DNA of 11,384 nucleotides, taken from assembly GCA_025934615.1 (NCBI GenBank), contig JAICXS010000017.1:1-11384 (forward strand), read 5' to 3'. The stretch comes from Nitrospiraceae bacterium. GTDB lineage: Bacteria > Nitrospirota > Nitrospiria > Nitrospirales > Nitrospiraceae. Both the position numbers and the translations under genes were made by a program. Position 1 is the stretch's first letter, and each line of letters begins with the position of its first letter. Positions 1 through 7,019 of this stretch are shown here, piece by piece. Under the pieces are notes generated by a model, which saw nothing but the letters and a program-made list of their open reading frames with translations, made no database searches and was not told the origin of the DNA.

Positions 1-940
1 CATAAGGAAGATTGCTAAAGACGAGAAATACGCCCAACGTGGCTATCAGGGCAGCCATATGGTGAGGCACCCACATGACAGAATGCGGCCACGCTCCAAC
101 AGCCTCATTCCACCATTCCGCGCTCGGGTACAGAATCAGTGGACCTTGAGTCAGTTGATACAGATAGGTCCCTACGATGGGGACGATATCGAAGCCGGTG
201 ACAAGCAGGAGGGCGAGCGCAAGAAAGATAGATCGTGTCCGTACCATCGAGTGTTCGGGAGCGATCAGGCGAACATACAGGCCGACGGTGGCCATGAGGC
301 CGACTCCAATCCAGCCTGCGCCCGCGAACAGCGCCCCGCGCGGACCAACCCACGAGCCGCCTAACAGATCGACCAGGCTGCATGTCATGAACCAAAAGTA
401 ATAATAATAGAGCTGAACGGGATGACCGGGATAGAAATCGGGATTGATCGGAGGCACATCTGTGCGTGTAATAGCGCCCGTCACCGCGATGCGCCAGGCA
501 TAATCATGCGCAACCACATTCGGGTAGAGGCGGTTCGCGCTTTGAAAATCGCTGAGAAGAAATATTGCGGCCCCCATCCATACGGCTGCGAGCGCGACCG
601 CCTGCGGTACATGCCGATCTGATCTTACGGCCGACAGAGCTGAGGTGGCATTCAGGGATCGGCTTTTTGCGGTTCTCATTAAAAGGCAGAGCAGAGAGAC
701 GGTCAGAAAGACATAGCAGACTAACTGGAGCGACCAAAATCGCGCGAGAAGATAGGCGACCCCCGGTGTGACGGCAAACGAGATCACGATTCCGAGGGCC
801 AGCCGGGCTCCAACGGAACGGCTTCGAAATTGCCAAATATCCAACGAGGCGGCAAGAAGATATCCAGGCACGAGAAGAAAGATGGGGAACAAGCACCCGG
901 CCAACACGCTTTCGAAGACGTCTTCCAGGAAAAAGTTCAC
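1..940 (-). CDS. Large polytopic membrane protein, GT-C or YYY-motif-like, C terminus beyond window
   Basis: A single open frame without stops runs from a GTG at 940-938 off the left edge, giving the first 313 residues. An in-frame stop lies eight codons upstream; AAAGGA sits about 14 nt before the GTG, so the start is plausible but not certain. The N-terminal 130 residues hold about four hydrophobic spans. After them comes a polar loop with HDYAWR (145-150) and PPINPDF, then the tyrosine run YYYYFWF (178-184), then more membrane spans, and WWNEAVGAWPHSVMW near 276-290. A first large extracytoplasmic loop with an acidic residue, followed by many membrane helices, is the layout of GT-C glycosyltransferases that use lipid-linked sugars; the tyrosine run also recalls the archaeal/Chloroflexi YYY membrane proteins. 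Sugar transfer is inferred from this layout and from the neighbouring GT2 and flippase-like genes. I do not recognise a specific family. Confidence 0.72.
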   Translation of the reverse strand, partial: MNFFLEDVFESVLAGCLFPIFLLVPGYLLAASLDIWQFRSRSVGARLALGIVISFAVTPGVAYLLARFWSLQLVCYVFLTVSLLCLLMRTAKSRSLNATSALSAVRSDRHVPQAVALAAVWMGAAIFLLSDFQSANRLYPNVVAHDYAWRIAVTGAITRTDVPPINPDFYPGHPVQLYYYYFWFMTCSLVDLLGGSWVGPRGALFAGAGWIGVGLMATVGLYVRLIAPEHSMVRTRSIFLALALLLVTGFDIVPIVGTYLYQLTQGPLILYPSAEWWNEAVGAWPHSVMWVPHHMAALIATLGVFLVFSNLPY

Positions 941-1295
941 GAGCAGTCCAAGGTTCCTTTGTTAAAACCCGGAAATTGTTTTGATCGAACCTCGGCCTAT
1001 GCGATTGCCATTGAGGCGGATGACTCTATACAGGTACGTGAAATGGGTGGCGTATTGGGATGCCAGACCACGAGGCGGAATCGAACGAACCCGTCAAGGC
1101 ATCCTAAGGCCATTGGAAGAAGGAGACAAGCGGGACAAGACCTACGCCGATTACGCTAGACCAAGATGAATCCAATGTTCTTCGCCAGTTTGTAACACGG
1201 AACAGCATCGAGCTGACGCAAGGGTGCCAGCGGTCAGCGGGTGTTGTCTAACTCACGCAATGGAGGTGAAGAAAGACAGGCTTCCCGAAAGTCCG
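941..1295. other. Intergenic spacer without a convincing gene
   Basis: This 355-nt gap separates two minus-strand membrane-protein genes. I find no tRNA, no intrinsic terminator with a T-run, and no ORF with a credible start and family resemblance. One perfect 6-bp inverted repeat is present, GCTGAC at 1212-1217 and GTCAGC at 1233-1238, shortly downstream of the flippase-like gene; it lacks the T-tract of a terminator. A promoter for the gene starting at 940 should lie in the gap, but I see no good -35/-10 pair. The length suggests decayed sequence or a separate transcription start for the 1-940 gene. Confidence 0.5.
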
Positions 1296-2318
1296 TCATG
1301 CCGAGACCTTTGCGGTAGAGGGCGACCGTACCACCGGAGCAGTCGGTTTCAATTTGATAATCAGAAGCGATACCATTCCGACCGTCGTTTGAGGGACCCA
1401 CAGGACGACGTGGACGAGGAGGGCGCACGCAGCGGCGACGGATTGAGAAAAGCCGTACGCGAGGAAACCCACCATCGTGAGGTAATCGAACGTGCCGACG
1501 TAGCCGGGGGTACTGGGTAATAACGTTCCGAGCGTGCCGGTGGACAATGCAAACCATGGCGCAATCCCTGGATCGTCGATGTGCACGCTCTTGGCGACCG
1601 CCGCAAACAAGGCCCCCTCCAGGCACCATGCGCCGAGAGAAAGAAGTACCAGCGGGATAATCTGTTGACGAGTTCGCATGAGCGCAAGTGACGAGAAAAA
1701 ATGCCCGACCCATTGCGCAAGACGACCGGCTCGCCCCCACGCCCTATTGCGAACCTCGAGGGCAATGTTTGCTGTCAGACGCGCCAGCGCTTCGGGCATG
1801 GCAATGGTGACGACTATCAGTACGACACAAACCAAGCCGAGCCATCCGGCAGTCACGAGAACTTCGGCTGGAAAACCCTCCGGGGTCGCGTGCGGCACGG
1901 CCACAAAGAACATGATTAGGATGGCCGTCAGATCCAATAATCGCTCGAGCACTAGTGACCCGAGGACACTTGACGCAGGCAGCGTCAACTGACGGCAAAA
2001 GCCGACCACCCGCATGACGTCGCCAGCACGAAACGGCAACAAATTGTTCAAAGCGATACTTGATAGAAATGGACCGGCACAGGCCATGAGCGGCAGAGTC
2101 GGAACGATGGCGCGCAGCATGAGCCACCACCGGACGATGCGGAGAAGATAGGCCATGCTGAGGAAGAAGAGGCCAAGGACGATCCACGAAGGATCAGCAG
2201 AAGAAAGGACAACCCAGAGTCGTGAAAGGTCGACCTGTTGAATGATGAGCCACGAGCAGACACCGGTAACCAAGAGCCCAGCCACCAGCTTCGCCCATCG
2301 GCGGACTCCATTCGTCAT
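1296..2318 (-). CDS. UPF0104 / AglD-type flippase-like integral membrane protein
   Basis: A 340-residue polytopic inner-membrane protein of the lysylphosphatidylglycerol synthase transmembrane-region family (UPF0104, AglD-like). Diagnostic segments seen are RIVRWWLMLRA (60-70), NNLLPFRAGDVMR (91-103), ERLLDLT (125-131) and PSTPGYVGTFDYL (268-280), with about seven or eight hydrophobic spans and a short polar tail. Length is normal for the stand-alone form, which lacks the soluble aminoacyl-transferase domain of MprF. Such stand-alone members are often next to polyprenyl-phosphate glycosyltransferases and are thought to help move or handle lipid-linked sugars, but the activity is unsettled. 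Its ATG overlaps the stop of the GT2 gene as ATGA, indicating translational coupling; only a weak GGA precedes it. Function in glycolipid or glycan assembly is inferred from this pairing. Confidence 0.88.
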   Translation of the reverse strand: MTNGVRRWAKLVAGLLVTGVCSWLIIQQVDLSRLWVVLSSADPSWIVLGLFFLSMAYLLRIVRWWLMLRAIVPTLPLMACAGPFLSSIALNNLLPFRAGDVMRVVGFCRQLTLPASSVLGSLVLERLLDLTAILIMFFVAVPHATPEGFPAEVLVTAGWLGLVCVVLIVVTIAMPEALARLTANIALEVRNRAWGRAGRLAQWVGHFFSSLALMRTRQQIIPLVLLSLGAWCLEGALFAAVAKSVHIDDPGIAPWFALSTGTLGTLLPSTPGYVGTFDYLTMVGFLAYGFSQSVAAACALLVHVVLWVPQTTVGMVSLLIIKLKPTAPVVRSPSTAKVSA

Positions 2319-3355
2319 GTTCCGTAACGATTGCGCATGATCACCGTCGGCCTCTGGTCAAGTGCCGCCGGTTCGGTGTCGGTTTTAAACCCAAGCGCCT
2401 CGCCGATTAAATACAAGGGCCGCCGTTTGCTTTCACTATAAATACGGCCGACGTATTCACCGATGATTCCGAGACAGATCAATTGCACGCCGCCGAGGAA
2501 CAGCACCGAAATGATAAGAAGGGTCCAGCCACTGACCCAATAGCTCGTCCAGAGGCGAAGAACAAGGGCGTAGAGAATGCCGAGCACCGCCAGACCGCTG
2601 GTCAGGAATCCCATCGTCGTGGCCAGTCGCAACGGTTTAATCGAGAACGACAGGATGCCGTCGGTGGCGAAGGCGACCATTTTTCGAAGCGGATACTTAC
2701 TCACGCCGGCGTACCGCCGAGCCCGCTCATATGGTAACGCACATTGACGATAGCCGACCCAACTGACCATGCCCCGGATAAATCGATCCCGCTCCGGCAT
2801 GCGTTTGAGCACGTTCACCACCTGCCGGCTCATCAATCGGAAATCGCCGGTGTCGAGCGGGATGGGGACATCGGACAGGCGATTGATGAATCGGTAGAAG
2901 AGACGGGCGGTTGCCACTTTAAAATAGGACTCGCCTTCGCGAGAATGCCGCTGGCCATAGACAACGTCATATCCTTCACGCCACTTCTCGACCATGGCGC
3001 GAATAAGCTCAGGAGGGTCTTGAAGATCGGCATCAATAAGAATGACGGCATCGCCCTGCGCATGATCGATGCCCGCCGATACCGCCATCTGATGGCCGAA
3101 ATTCCGAGAGAACGACAGGACGCGGACGGTCTCATCGGCTGCCTGAATCGATTCCAAAATGTAAAGAGTCCGATCGCGGCTCCCATCGTCGACATACACA
3201 ATCTCGTAGCGGCCCTCCAGATCGGTCAGGGTGTCGGTCAGACGACGATGCGTTTCTTGGATGACCGCTTCTTCATTGAAACAGGGGACGACAATCGAAA
3301 TAAGCGGTTCTGAAAGGGCTGCCCTGTGTTGGTCAAGCGACGGCGAATACGGCAT
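2315..3355 (-). CDS. Family 2 glycosyltransferase, GtrB/ArnC/DPM1-like polyprenyl-phosphate sugar transferase
   Basis: A 346-residue membrane-anchored GT2 enzyme expected to transfer a sugar from a nucleotide donor to undecaprenyl or another polyprenyl phosphate at the cytoplasmic face. The GT-A domain begins at ISIVVPCFNEE (19-29), followed by VDDGSRD (55-61), the FSRNFGHQ segment (82-89), the metal-binding DAD with LQDPP (108-115), and the acceptor-side ERDRFIRGMVSWVG (188-201). Two membrane spans near 245-268 and 277-302, then a basic juxtamembrane YSESKRRP, match the GtrB architecture. The start follows a GAGGGAG Shine-Dalgarno. The sugar cannot be told from sequence. It is the first gene of a minus-strand module with the flippase-like gene (4-nt overlap) and, further on, a GT-C-like membrane protein, so it probably supplies a lipid-linked sugar to that protein. 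Confidence 0.93.
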   Translation of the reverse strand: MPYSPSLDQHRAALSEPLISIVVPCFNEEAVIQETHRRLTDTLTDLEGRYEIVYVDDGSRDRTLYILESIQAADETVRVLSFSRNFGHQMAVSAGIDHAQGDAVILIDADLQDPPELIRAMVEKWREGYDVVYGQRHSREGESYFKVATARLFYRFINRLSDVPIPLDTGDFRLMSRQVVNVLKRMPERDRFIRGMVSWVGYRQCALPYERARRYAGVSKYPLRKMVAFATDGILSFSIKPLRLATTMGFLTSGLAVLGILYALVLRLWTSYWVSGWTLLIISVLFLGGVQLICLGIIGEYVGRIYSESKRRPLYLIGEALGFKTDTEPAALDQRPTVIMRNRYGT

Positions 3356-3379
3356 ATTTCTCCCTCAACTGTTGTGCCA

Positions 3380-3409
3380 ATGCTAAAGCCATCCATTGCG
3401 GGGCAACAA
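3380..3409 (-). promoter_or_regulatory. Weak candidate promoter for the GT2 gene
   Basis: On the minus strand TTGTTG (complement of 3404-3409) and TAGCAT (complement of 3380-3385) are 18 nt apart, placing a start about 18 nt before the GT2 ATG. Both hexamers are only partial matches to the sigma70 consensus. Confidence 0.28.
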
Positions 3410-3471
3410 GCAGCGGAATGCTTACACCGTTCGAGCTTAGTAATCATGCGTACACAGCCTATCCGGGCTGC

Positions 3472-3513
3472 GCATACCCCGCGCTTGACGCTTCTTACGC
3501 GGGGGCGGTATGC
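3472..3513. repeat. Inverted repeat over the proA promoter, possible operator
   Basis: GCATACC (3472-3478) is mirrored by GGTATGC (3507-3513), and inside these CCCCGCG (3477-3483) is mirrored by CGCGGGG (3498-3504). The right arm covers most of the -10 box and the left arm ends just before the -35 box, a normal position for a repressor operator or a melting-control element. No regulator can be named. Confidence 0.5.
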
Positions 3514-3514
3514 T
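3485..3514 (+). promoter_or_regulatory. Sigma70-type promoter of proA
   Basis: TTGACG (3485-3490) and TATGCT (3509-3514) are separated by 18 nt. The predicted start near 3521 leaves a leader of about 23 nt before the ATG at 3544, which supports that start over the upstream in-frame ATG at 3418. Confidence 0.6.
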
Positions 3515-3543
3515 CAATCGCTCTACAAGGCGTGGGAGGATCC

Positions 3544-4872
3544 ATGGAAACACAGATACCGGCGGTCGATGAGACACCTTTGACGGATGCATCCCCTTTG
3601 ACGGATGCATCCCCAAAATCGACCACAGAGTATGTCGAAGAACTGGTTCAGAAAGCTCGGAGCGCTGCCGGACGATTGGCATTTCTTTCGACTATCCGCA
3701 AGGATCAGGCCCTGACTGCCATGGCCGATGGATTAATCGCTCACACGGATGACATTCTCGCCGCGAATGAAAAAGACCTTGTAGCCTTTGGCTCATCCAG
3801 CGATAAGGAGGCCATGGCGGATCGGCTCCGGTTGACGCCGGAGCGGATTGTCGCGATGGCGGACAGTATTCGAGAGATTGCGAAACTGACCGATCCCGTC
3901 GGGCAAACGTTGAACATGCGGCGCCGTCCGAACGGCATGCAGGTGGGGCGGGTACGGGTGCCGATCGGGGTCATCGGCATCATTTATGAGTCGCGCCCGA
4001 ACGTGACGGCGGACTCCGCCGCATTGTGCTTGAAGTCGGGCAATGCCTGTGTGCTCCGTGGAGGCTCCGAGGGCATTCACTCCAATACAATGATTGCATC
4101 CGTCTTGTCCGAAGCCGCGGAAAAGTCCGGGGTCCCGGCCGGCGCGATTACCTTTGTCGACCGCACAGAGCGTGACGTCGTGGTGGAATTGCTGAAGCAA
4201 GACCAATATATCGATGTGATCATTCCCCGCGGCGGTGAATCGCTGATGAAAACAGTGACGGAACAATCGCGGATTCCGGTCATCAAACATGACAAGGGAG
4301 TCTGTCATATTTATATCGACGCCGACGCCGACGTGGCGATGGCGATATCCATTGCGTTCAACGCCAAAGTACAGCGACCGTCTACCTGTAATGCGATGGA
4401 AACCCTGCTGGTCCACCAGAGCAGTGCGCGCCCGGTGTTGCCTGGTCTTGTCAGTGAGTTGATGAAAGCGGGGGTCGAAGTGCGCGGATGTGCCAGAACC
4501 TTGTCGCTCTGTCCAGAAGTGAAGCCGGCAGACGACAGCGACTACGGCCAAGAATTTTTATCGCCGATTCTCGCCGTGAAAGTCGTAAAAAATATCGAAG
4601 AGGCGATGGAGCACATTGCTCGTTATGGCTCGCGCCACACGGAAGCCATCGTGACACAAGATTATGGTCGCGCCATGCGGTTCTTGCGCGAGATCGATGC
4701 CGGCGCCGTCATGGTCAATGCGTCGACCCGGCTCAACGACGGCAATCAGTTTGGCCTTGGCGCCGAGATCGGAATCAGTACGACACGGATCCATGCCAGA
4801 GGTCCAATGGGACTTGAAGAATTAACCTGCACGAAATTTGTAGTATTAGGCAGCGGCCAGCTACGGGAGTGA
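3544..4872 (+). CDS. proA: Glutamate-5-semialdehyde dehydrogenase (gamma-glutamyl phosphate reductase)
   Basis: Cytoplasmic enzyme of proline biosynthesis that reduces gamma-glutamyl phosphate with NADPH to glutamate-5-semialdehyde. The 442-residue product shows the ALDH-superfamily ProA signature: VPIGVIGIIYESRPNVT (139-155), the conserved LKSGNACVLRGGSE (163-176), and the nucleophile Cys282 in QRPSTCNAMETLLVH. The C terminus ends with GLGAEIGISTTRIHARGPMG and LTCTKFVVLG, also typical. I chose ATG 3544 because GGGAGGA precedes it closely and the promoter -10 box at 3509-3514 lies downstream of the alternative ATG at 3418; the extra 42 codons from 3418 show no conserved sequence. Even so the protein has about 25 residues before the usual start of homology, including a duplicated PLTDAS. 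No proB is adjacent, so the kinase partner must be encoded elsewhere. Confidence 0.96.
   Translation: METQIPAVDETPLTDASPLTDASPKSTTEYVEELVQKARSAAGRLAFLSTIRKDQALTAMADGLIAHTDDILAANEKDLVAFGSSSDKEAMADRLRLTPERIVAMADSIREIAKLTDPVGQTLNMRRRPNGMQVGRVRVPIGVIGIIYESRPNVTADSAALCLKSGNACVLRGGSEGIHSNTMIASVLSEAAEKSGVPAGAITFVDRTERDVVVELLKQDQYIDVIIPRGGESLMKTVTEQSRIPVIKHDKGVCHIYIDADADVAMAISIAFNAKVQRPSTCNAMETLLVHQSSARPVLPGLVSELMKAGVEVRGCARTLSLCPEVKPADDSDYGQEFLSPILAVKVVKNIEEAMEHIARYGSRHTEAIVTQDYGRAMRFLREIDAGAVMVNASTRLNDGNQFGLGAEIGISTTRIHARGPMGLEELTCTKFVVLGSGQLRE
3577..3612 (+). repeat. 18-bp perfect tandem duplication inside proA
   Basis: CCTTTGACGGATGCATCC occurs twice head to tail (3577-3594 and 3595-3612), followed by CC as the start of a third unit. 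It is in frame and encodes PLTDAS twice in the non-conserved N-terminal tail of ProA. Each unit also contains the palindrome ATGCAT. Confidence 0.95.
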
Positions 4873-4970
4873 GAGGCTGCTGAAAAAGGTCCTCCCTTGC
4901 GTTTTCGGCTTTGCTCGTGACCGGGCGCGTCTTGGCCGGTGTAATGGACGGACCTTTTTTGAGGAACCTC
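4873..4970. repeat. Intergenic inverted-repeat element, possible bidirectional terminator
   Basis: The left arm GAGGCTGCTGAAAAAGGTCC (4873-4892) pairs with the right arm at 4950-4970, which reads GGACC, six T, then GAGGAACCTC; only a few mismatches and one extra T interrupt about 20 bp. The 57-nt centre is GC-rich and contains ccggg and ggccgg words that could form internal structure. A-run and T-run flank a GGTCC/GGACC core, as in bidirectional terminators. The element starts at the base directly after the proA stop and ends 10 nt before the next GTG. From memory, hairpins with TGCTGAAAAAG and CTTTTTGAGCAG ends are scattered between genes of Nitrospira genomes; this needs checking by search. 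Confidence 0.75.
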
Positions 4971-4980
4971 CAATTTATAC

Positions 4981-6783
4981 GTGGATGCATTCATCGGTCC
5001 ATTGACCCGCCAAGGAAATCTTTCCTTTCCCTCCAACCTCTCCTATAGCCACAATTTTATTTTAGCGGGCGGTCGTGTCGTTCAGCAACCGTCCGGTCAT
5101 CTTGTGTTCTATGGATCGCATGGCCGACGAATTCTTGCCACCGACCCGGATGGCAATCCGTTGCACGAATGCGAATGGGTCCCGGAACCGAATGGAGCCG
5201 TGCGGTTCGCTCGTGCCCGGTTTCGCCTCGATTGGGGCCAGTGGGTGGGGCTGAGACCGGGCGGTCTTGTCAATTCGACGGTGCTTGATTTATCCCGAAA
5301 GCCGGGATGGCAACGGTTGCGGCCGGATGACCTGCGTCATATGGCCGCTCAAGCGTTGCGAGTCCCGCTCGATGAAATACGCTTTTTCTACAGCGATGAG
5401 GATTTAACAATCGACGCCCAAGGACAGGCCACGATCCGGCACAAAAAGGACACCTTCTACGTTCTTGATAACGGCACGTTCGACCGGGCTCGCTTCATGG
5501 CGTGCATGGGCGCAATGCACTGGAATCGAATCGATTTCCTGCCGGTGGTGGAACTGTTTCAGTCTCTGTTGCCCGGAACCGGTTCGGCGGCCTTCGAATT
5601 AATTCGTGGATTGTATGACGACCAAAATGAAGGACAGCCGCAGCCATTACCGCTCCGCTATCGCGGTATTCCAACTTATCCGTCCGACGCGGCATTCCGG
5701 TTGTTCAACGCCTTTTTTGTTCCACAAACCTCTAGCGGGCGTAAGGCGTTTGACGTCTTCATGGACTCTTCCCAGTCGCATGAAGTCACCTGGTTGCCCT
5801 CATCCGATCCTCCGTATCGATATTTTGATGGATCGCGTCATCTGTGCGTGACGGTCAAAGGAGGGACGGTGCGGAAAGTGACGCTTGGGGATGATCCTGT
5901 CGGCATGTCGTACCTCAATGTGCAACAGGGCCGCGGGGAACGGGGTGTGGGTGTGGCAAACCAATCCCTCATTCTGATGGATGGCACACGACACACCGAA
6001 ACCGCAATTAACCCATCATGGGGACCCTTGCGTGAGAGTCCTGTTTCGCCGGCCGAGTTCCCCATGACTTGGCAGCATCTCTTTGTCGATGCGCCTCCAC
6101 GTATCACGCCTGCCGAGGCCTTCGGTGCCGTGCTTCTGTACCCTGATGATGCAACCGAAATCGACGAAGCCTCCGTTCAGCCGTTCGTCGCGGATTATCT
6201 GCAGGATCTCGTTGAAGACTCACTGCAACTCGGCTCTCTGTACACACAAGCGCGCCGCATCTTGATCGATAATCTCGACGGGTCGCTTCAAAGCTGTGTC
6301 CCGCTCATCGCGGACAAAGACTACCGCGTCCTCTATACTCGCCCGGCGCTGGCCCAGAAACAGGCATCCCTACTCTGGAATGCGGCTGCTCAGGCGGGCC
6401 GCTTCGATGCTTTAGCGCGTGTCAGATTCATGCCGGCTGAAATCCACCGGAAGACGGTATACCGCGAACGCTTTGATTGGATCTACTGCTGGGTGCCATA
6501 TTCCTGCTTTGACCAGGCGCGTGAACTTGCAGATGTCGTTTCCGCGCTGCGCCGCGCACTCAGACCAGGCGGCCTTGCTTTTGTTATCGGGCCACGGTCG
6601 ATGGGCGACATGCTCAGAAGGCATGCCCTACGCATCGCCCAGGTTGAATCGGTTGACACACTTCCAACATTTCGCATGCACCAAACCATCCTGCCCCGGG
6701 CGAGAGTGAACCCTACACTCACTTTGTTTCATGTGAGGCAACCCGTTTCGTCATCGCTTGACACTCCACCGGTGAGTCGATAA
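4981..6783 (+). CDS. Uncharacterised 600-residue protein with methyltransferase-like C terminus
   Basis: I do not recognise the family of this long soluble protein; it has no signal peptide or membrane span. The GTG at 4981 is the first start after an in-frame stop at 4960-4962, and no clear Shine-Dalgarno precedes it, so the true start could be internal. The first ~430 residues are rich in beta-prone segments with many aromatic and glycine residues and no motif I can name. The last ~150 residues resemble a Rossmann class I methyltransferase core: DYRVLYTR (447-454), FDWIYCWVPYSCFD (498-511) at the motif IV position, and LRRALRPGGLAFVIGP (523-538), the usual post-motif strand. A glycine-rich SAM-binding motif I (GxGxG) is missing, so catalysis is doubtful. 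It sits between proA and the pyr operon; the pyr promoter overlaps its stop codon. Confidence 0.85.
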   Translation: MDAFIGPLTRQGNLSFPSNLSYSHNFILAGGRVVQQPSGHLVFYGSHGRRILATDPDGNPLHECEWVPEPNGAVRFARARFRLDWGQWVGLRPGGLVNSTVLDLSRKPGWQRLRPDDLRHMAAQALRVPLDEIRFFYSDEDLTIDAQGQATIRHKKDTFYVLDNGTFDRARFMACMGAMHWNRIDFLPVVELFQSLLPGTGSAAFELIRGLYDDQNEGQPQPLPLRYRGIPTYPSDAAFRLFNAFFVPQTSSGRKAFDVFMDSSQSHEVTWLPSSDPPYRYFDGSRHLCVTVKGGTVRKVTLGDDPVGMSYLNVQQGRGERGVGVANQSLILMDGTRHTETAINPSWGPLRESPVSPAEFPMTWQHLFVDAPPRITPAEAFGAVLLYPDDATEIDEASVQPFVADYLQDLVEDSLQLGSLYTQARRILIDNLDGSLQSCVPLIADKDYRVLYTRPALAQKQASLLWNAAAQAGRFDALARVRFMPAEIHRKTVYRERFDWIYCWVPYSCFDQARELADVVSALRRALRPGGLAFVIGPRSMGDMLRRHALRIAQVESVDTLPTFRMHQTILPRARVNPTLTLFHVRQPVSSSLDTPPVSR

Positions 6784-6786
6784 GAT
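6758..6786 (+). promoter_or_regulatory. Promoter of the pyr operon
   Basis: TTGACA (6758-6763), a perfect -35, and TAAGAT (6781-6786) are spaced by 17 nt. The -10 box includes the TAA stop of the upstream gene. The predicted start is near 6793, eight nt before the PyrR-binding hairpin, just where an attenuator leader should begin. Confidence 0.72.
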
Positions 6787-6800
6787 GCAGGAACCTTTAA

Positions 6801-6829
6801 CGCTCATCCAGTGAGGTGAGTAAGGAGCG
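6801..6829 (+). promoter_or_regulatory. PyrR-binding RNA hairpin (anti-antiterminator) in the pyr leader
   Basis: A lower stem CGCTC (6801-6805) with GAGCG (6825-6829) carries an upper stem-loop CC-AGTGA-GG (6808-6816) and an asymmetric purine-rich side with TAAGG (6821-6825). The string TCCAGTGAGG followed by AAGG fits the known PyrR-binding consensus from Bacillus-type leaders (UCCAGNGAGG...AAGG). PyrR bound to UMP would be expected to stabilise this fold and so favour the downstream terminator when pyrimidines are plentiful; PRPP would counteract this. Confidence 0.85.
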
Positions 6830-6883
6830 AACGATGCCAAGCGGAGACGCATCCGTCTCTTTGAGAAGTGAAGCCTTCTTGCC
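6815..6883 (+). promoter_or_regulatory. Antiterminator pairing of the pyr attenuator
   Basis: The 3' half of the PyrR-binding hairpin, GGTGAGTAAGG (6815-6825), pairs along its length with the 5' arm of the terminator, CCTTCTTGCC (6874-6883), with a single bulged U and two G-U pairs. This fold excludes both the PyrR hairpin and the terminator, as attenuation requires. Enclosed in its loop is a stable local hairpin GAGACG-CATC-CGTCTC (6844-6859), which would bring the two antiterminator strands together. Confidence 0.78.
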
Positions 6884-6904
6884 ATCCGGCAAGAGGGTTT
6901 TTTT
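6874..6904 (+). terminator. Intrinsic terminator of the pyr leader
   Basis: CCTTCTTGCC (6874-6883), loop ATCC, GGCAAGAGGG (6888-6897) gives a 10-bp stem with one G-U pair, followed by seven T (6898-6904). It lies upstream of pyrR, so it acts as an attenuator and can also end transcripts from the gene before. Confidence 0.93.
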
Positions 6905-6964
6905 ATGCCTTCTTTTCGGCAAGACGTCATTTGGCGCAGTAGTACTGGAGGAACTAAGCACGTC

Positions 6965-7000
6965 ATGAACTACAGAATGAAGAGCGACTCATGTACTTAG
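6965..7000 (+). CDS. Possible 11-residue leader peptide before pyrR
   Basis: GGAGGA (6947-6952), the best Shine-Dalgarno in the pyrR leader, is followed 12 nt later by an ATG that opens MNYRMKSDSCT and a TAG. Spacing is long and the peptide has no recognisable composition bias (no run of one amino acid). Its interest is positional: the stop codon abuts the left arm of the hairpin that covers the pyrR start. It may equally be that the Shine-Dalgarno once served pyrR and was separated from it by an inserted spacer. Confidence 0.25.
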   Translation: MNYRMKSDSCT

Positions 7001-7019
7001 TTACTCAATTACTTCCCGT
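6976..7019 (+). repeat. AT-rich spacer element, copy A (before pyrR)
   Basis: Contains AATGAAG (6976-6982), GTACT (6993-6997), and TTACTCAATTACTTCCC (7001-7017). The same words recur in the same order in two other spacers of this operon (9897-9971 and 10522-10580). The 10-mer TTACTCAATT (7001-7010) is the exact reverse complement of 9897-9906. Confidence 0.6.

Noticed and set aside
1070..1110. GGTTCG...CGATTCC on the minus strand, reminiscent of a tRNA T-arm
   Set aside because: The T-loop has an insertion and there are no matching acceptor, anticodon or D arms around it.
981..1169. 62-codon plus-strand ORF from a TTG in the 355-nt spacer
   Set aside because: Rare start codon, no Shine-Dalgarno, no recognisable family and a composition rich in Arg typical of chance ORFs in GC-rich DNA.
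1212..1238. GCTGAC/GTCAGC hairpin after the flippase-like gene as a terminator
   Set aside because: Only 6 bp with a 15-nt loop and no T-run on the minus strand.
1678..1992. Long plus-strand ORFs opposite the flippase-like gene, and similar ones opposite GT2 and within proA and pyrC
   Set aside because: They are antisense or frame-shifted shadows of genes with clear family motifs, with no ribosome sites or conserved features of their own.
3418..3543. In-frame upstream ATG adding 42 residues to ProA
   Set aside because: The predicted promoter -10 box (3509-3514) lies inside this stretch, the added residues resemble nothing in ProA, and ATG 3544 has its own GGGAGGA.
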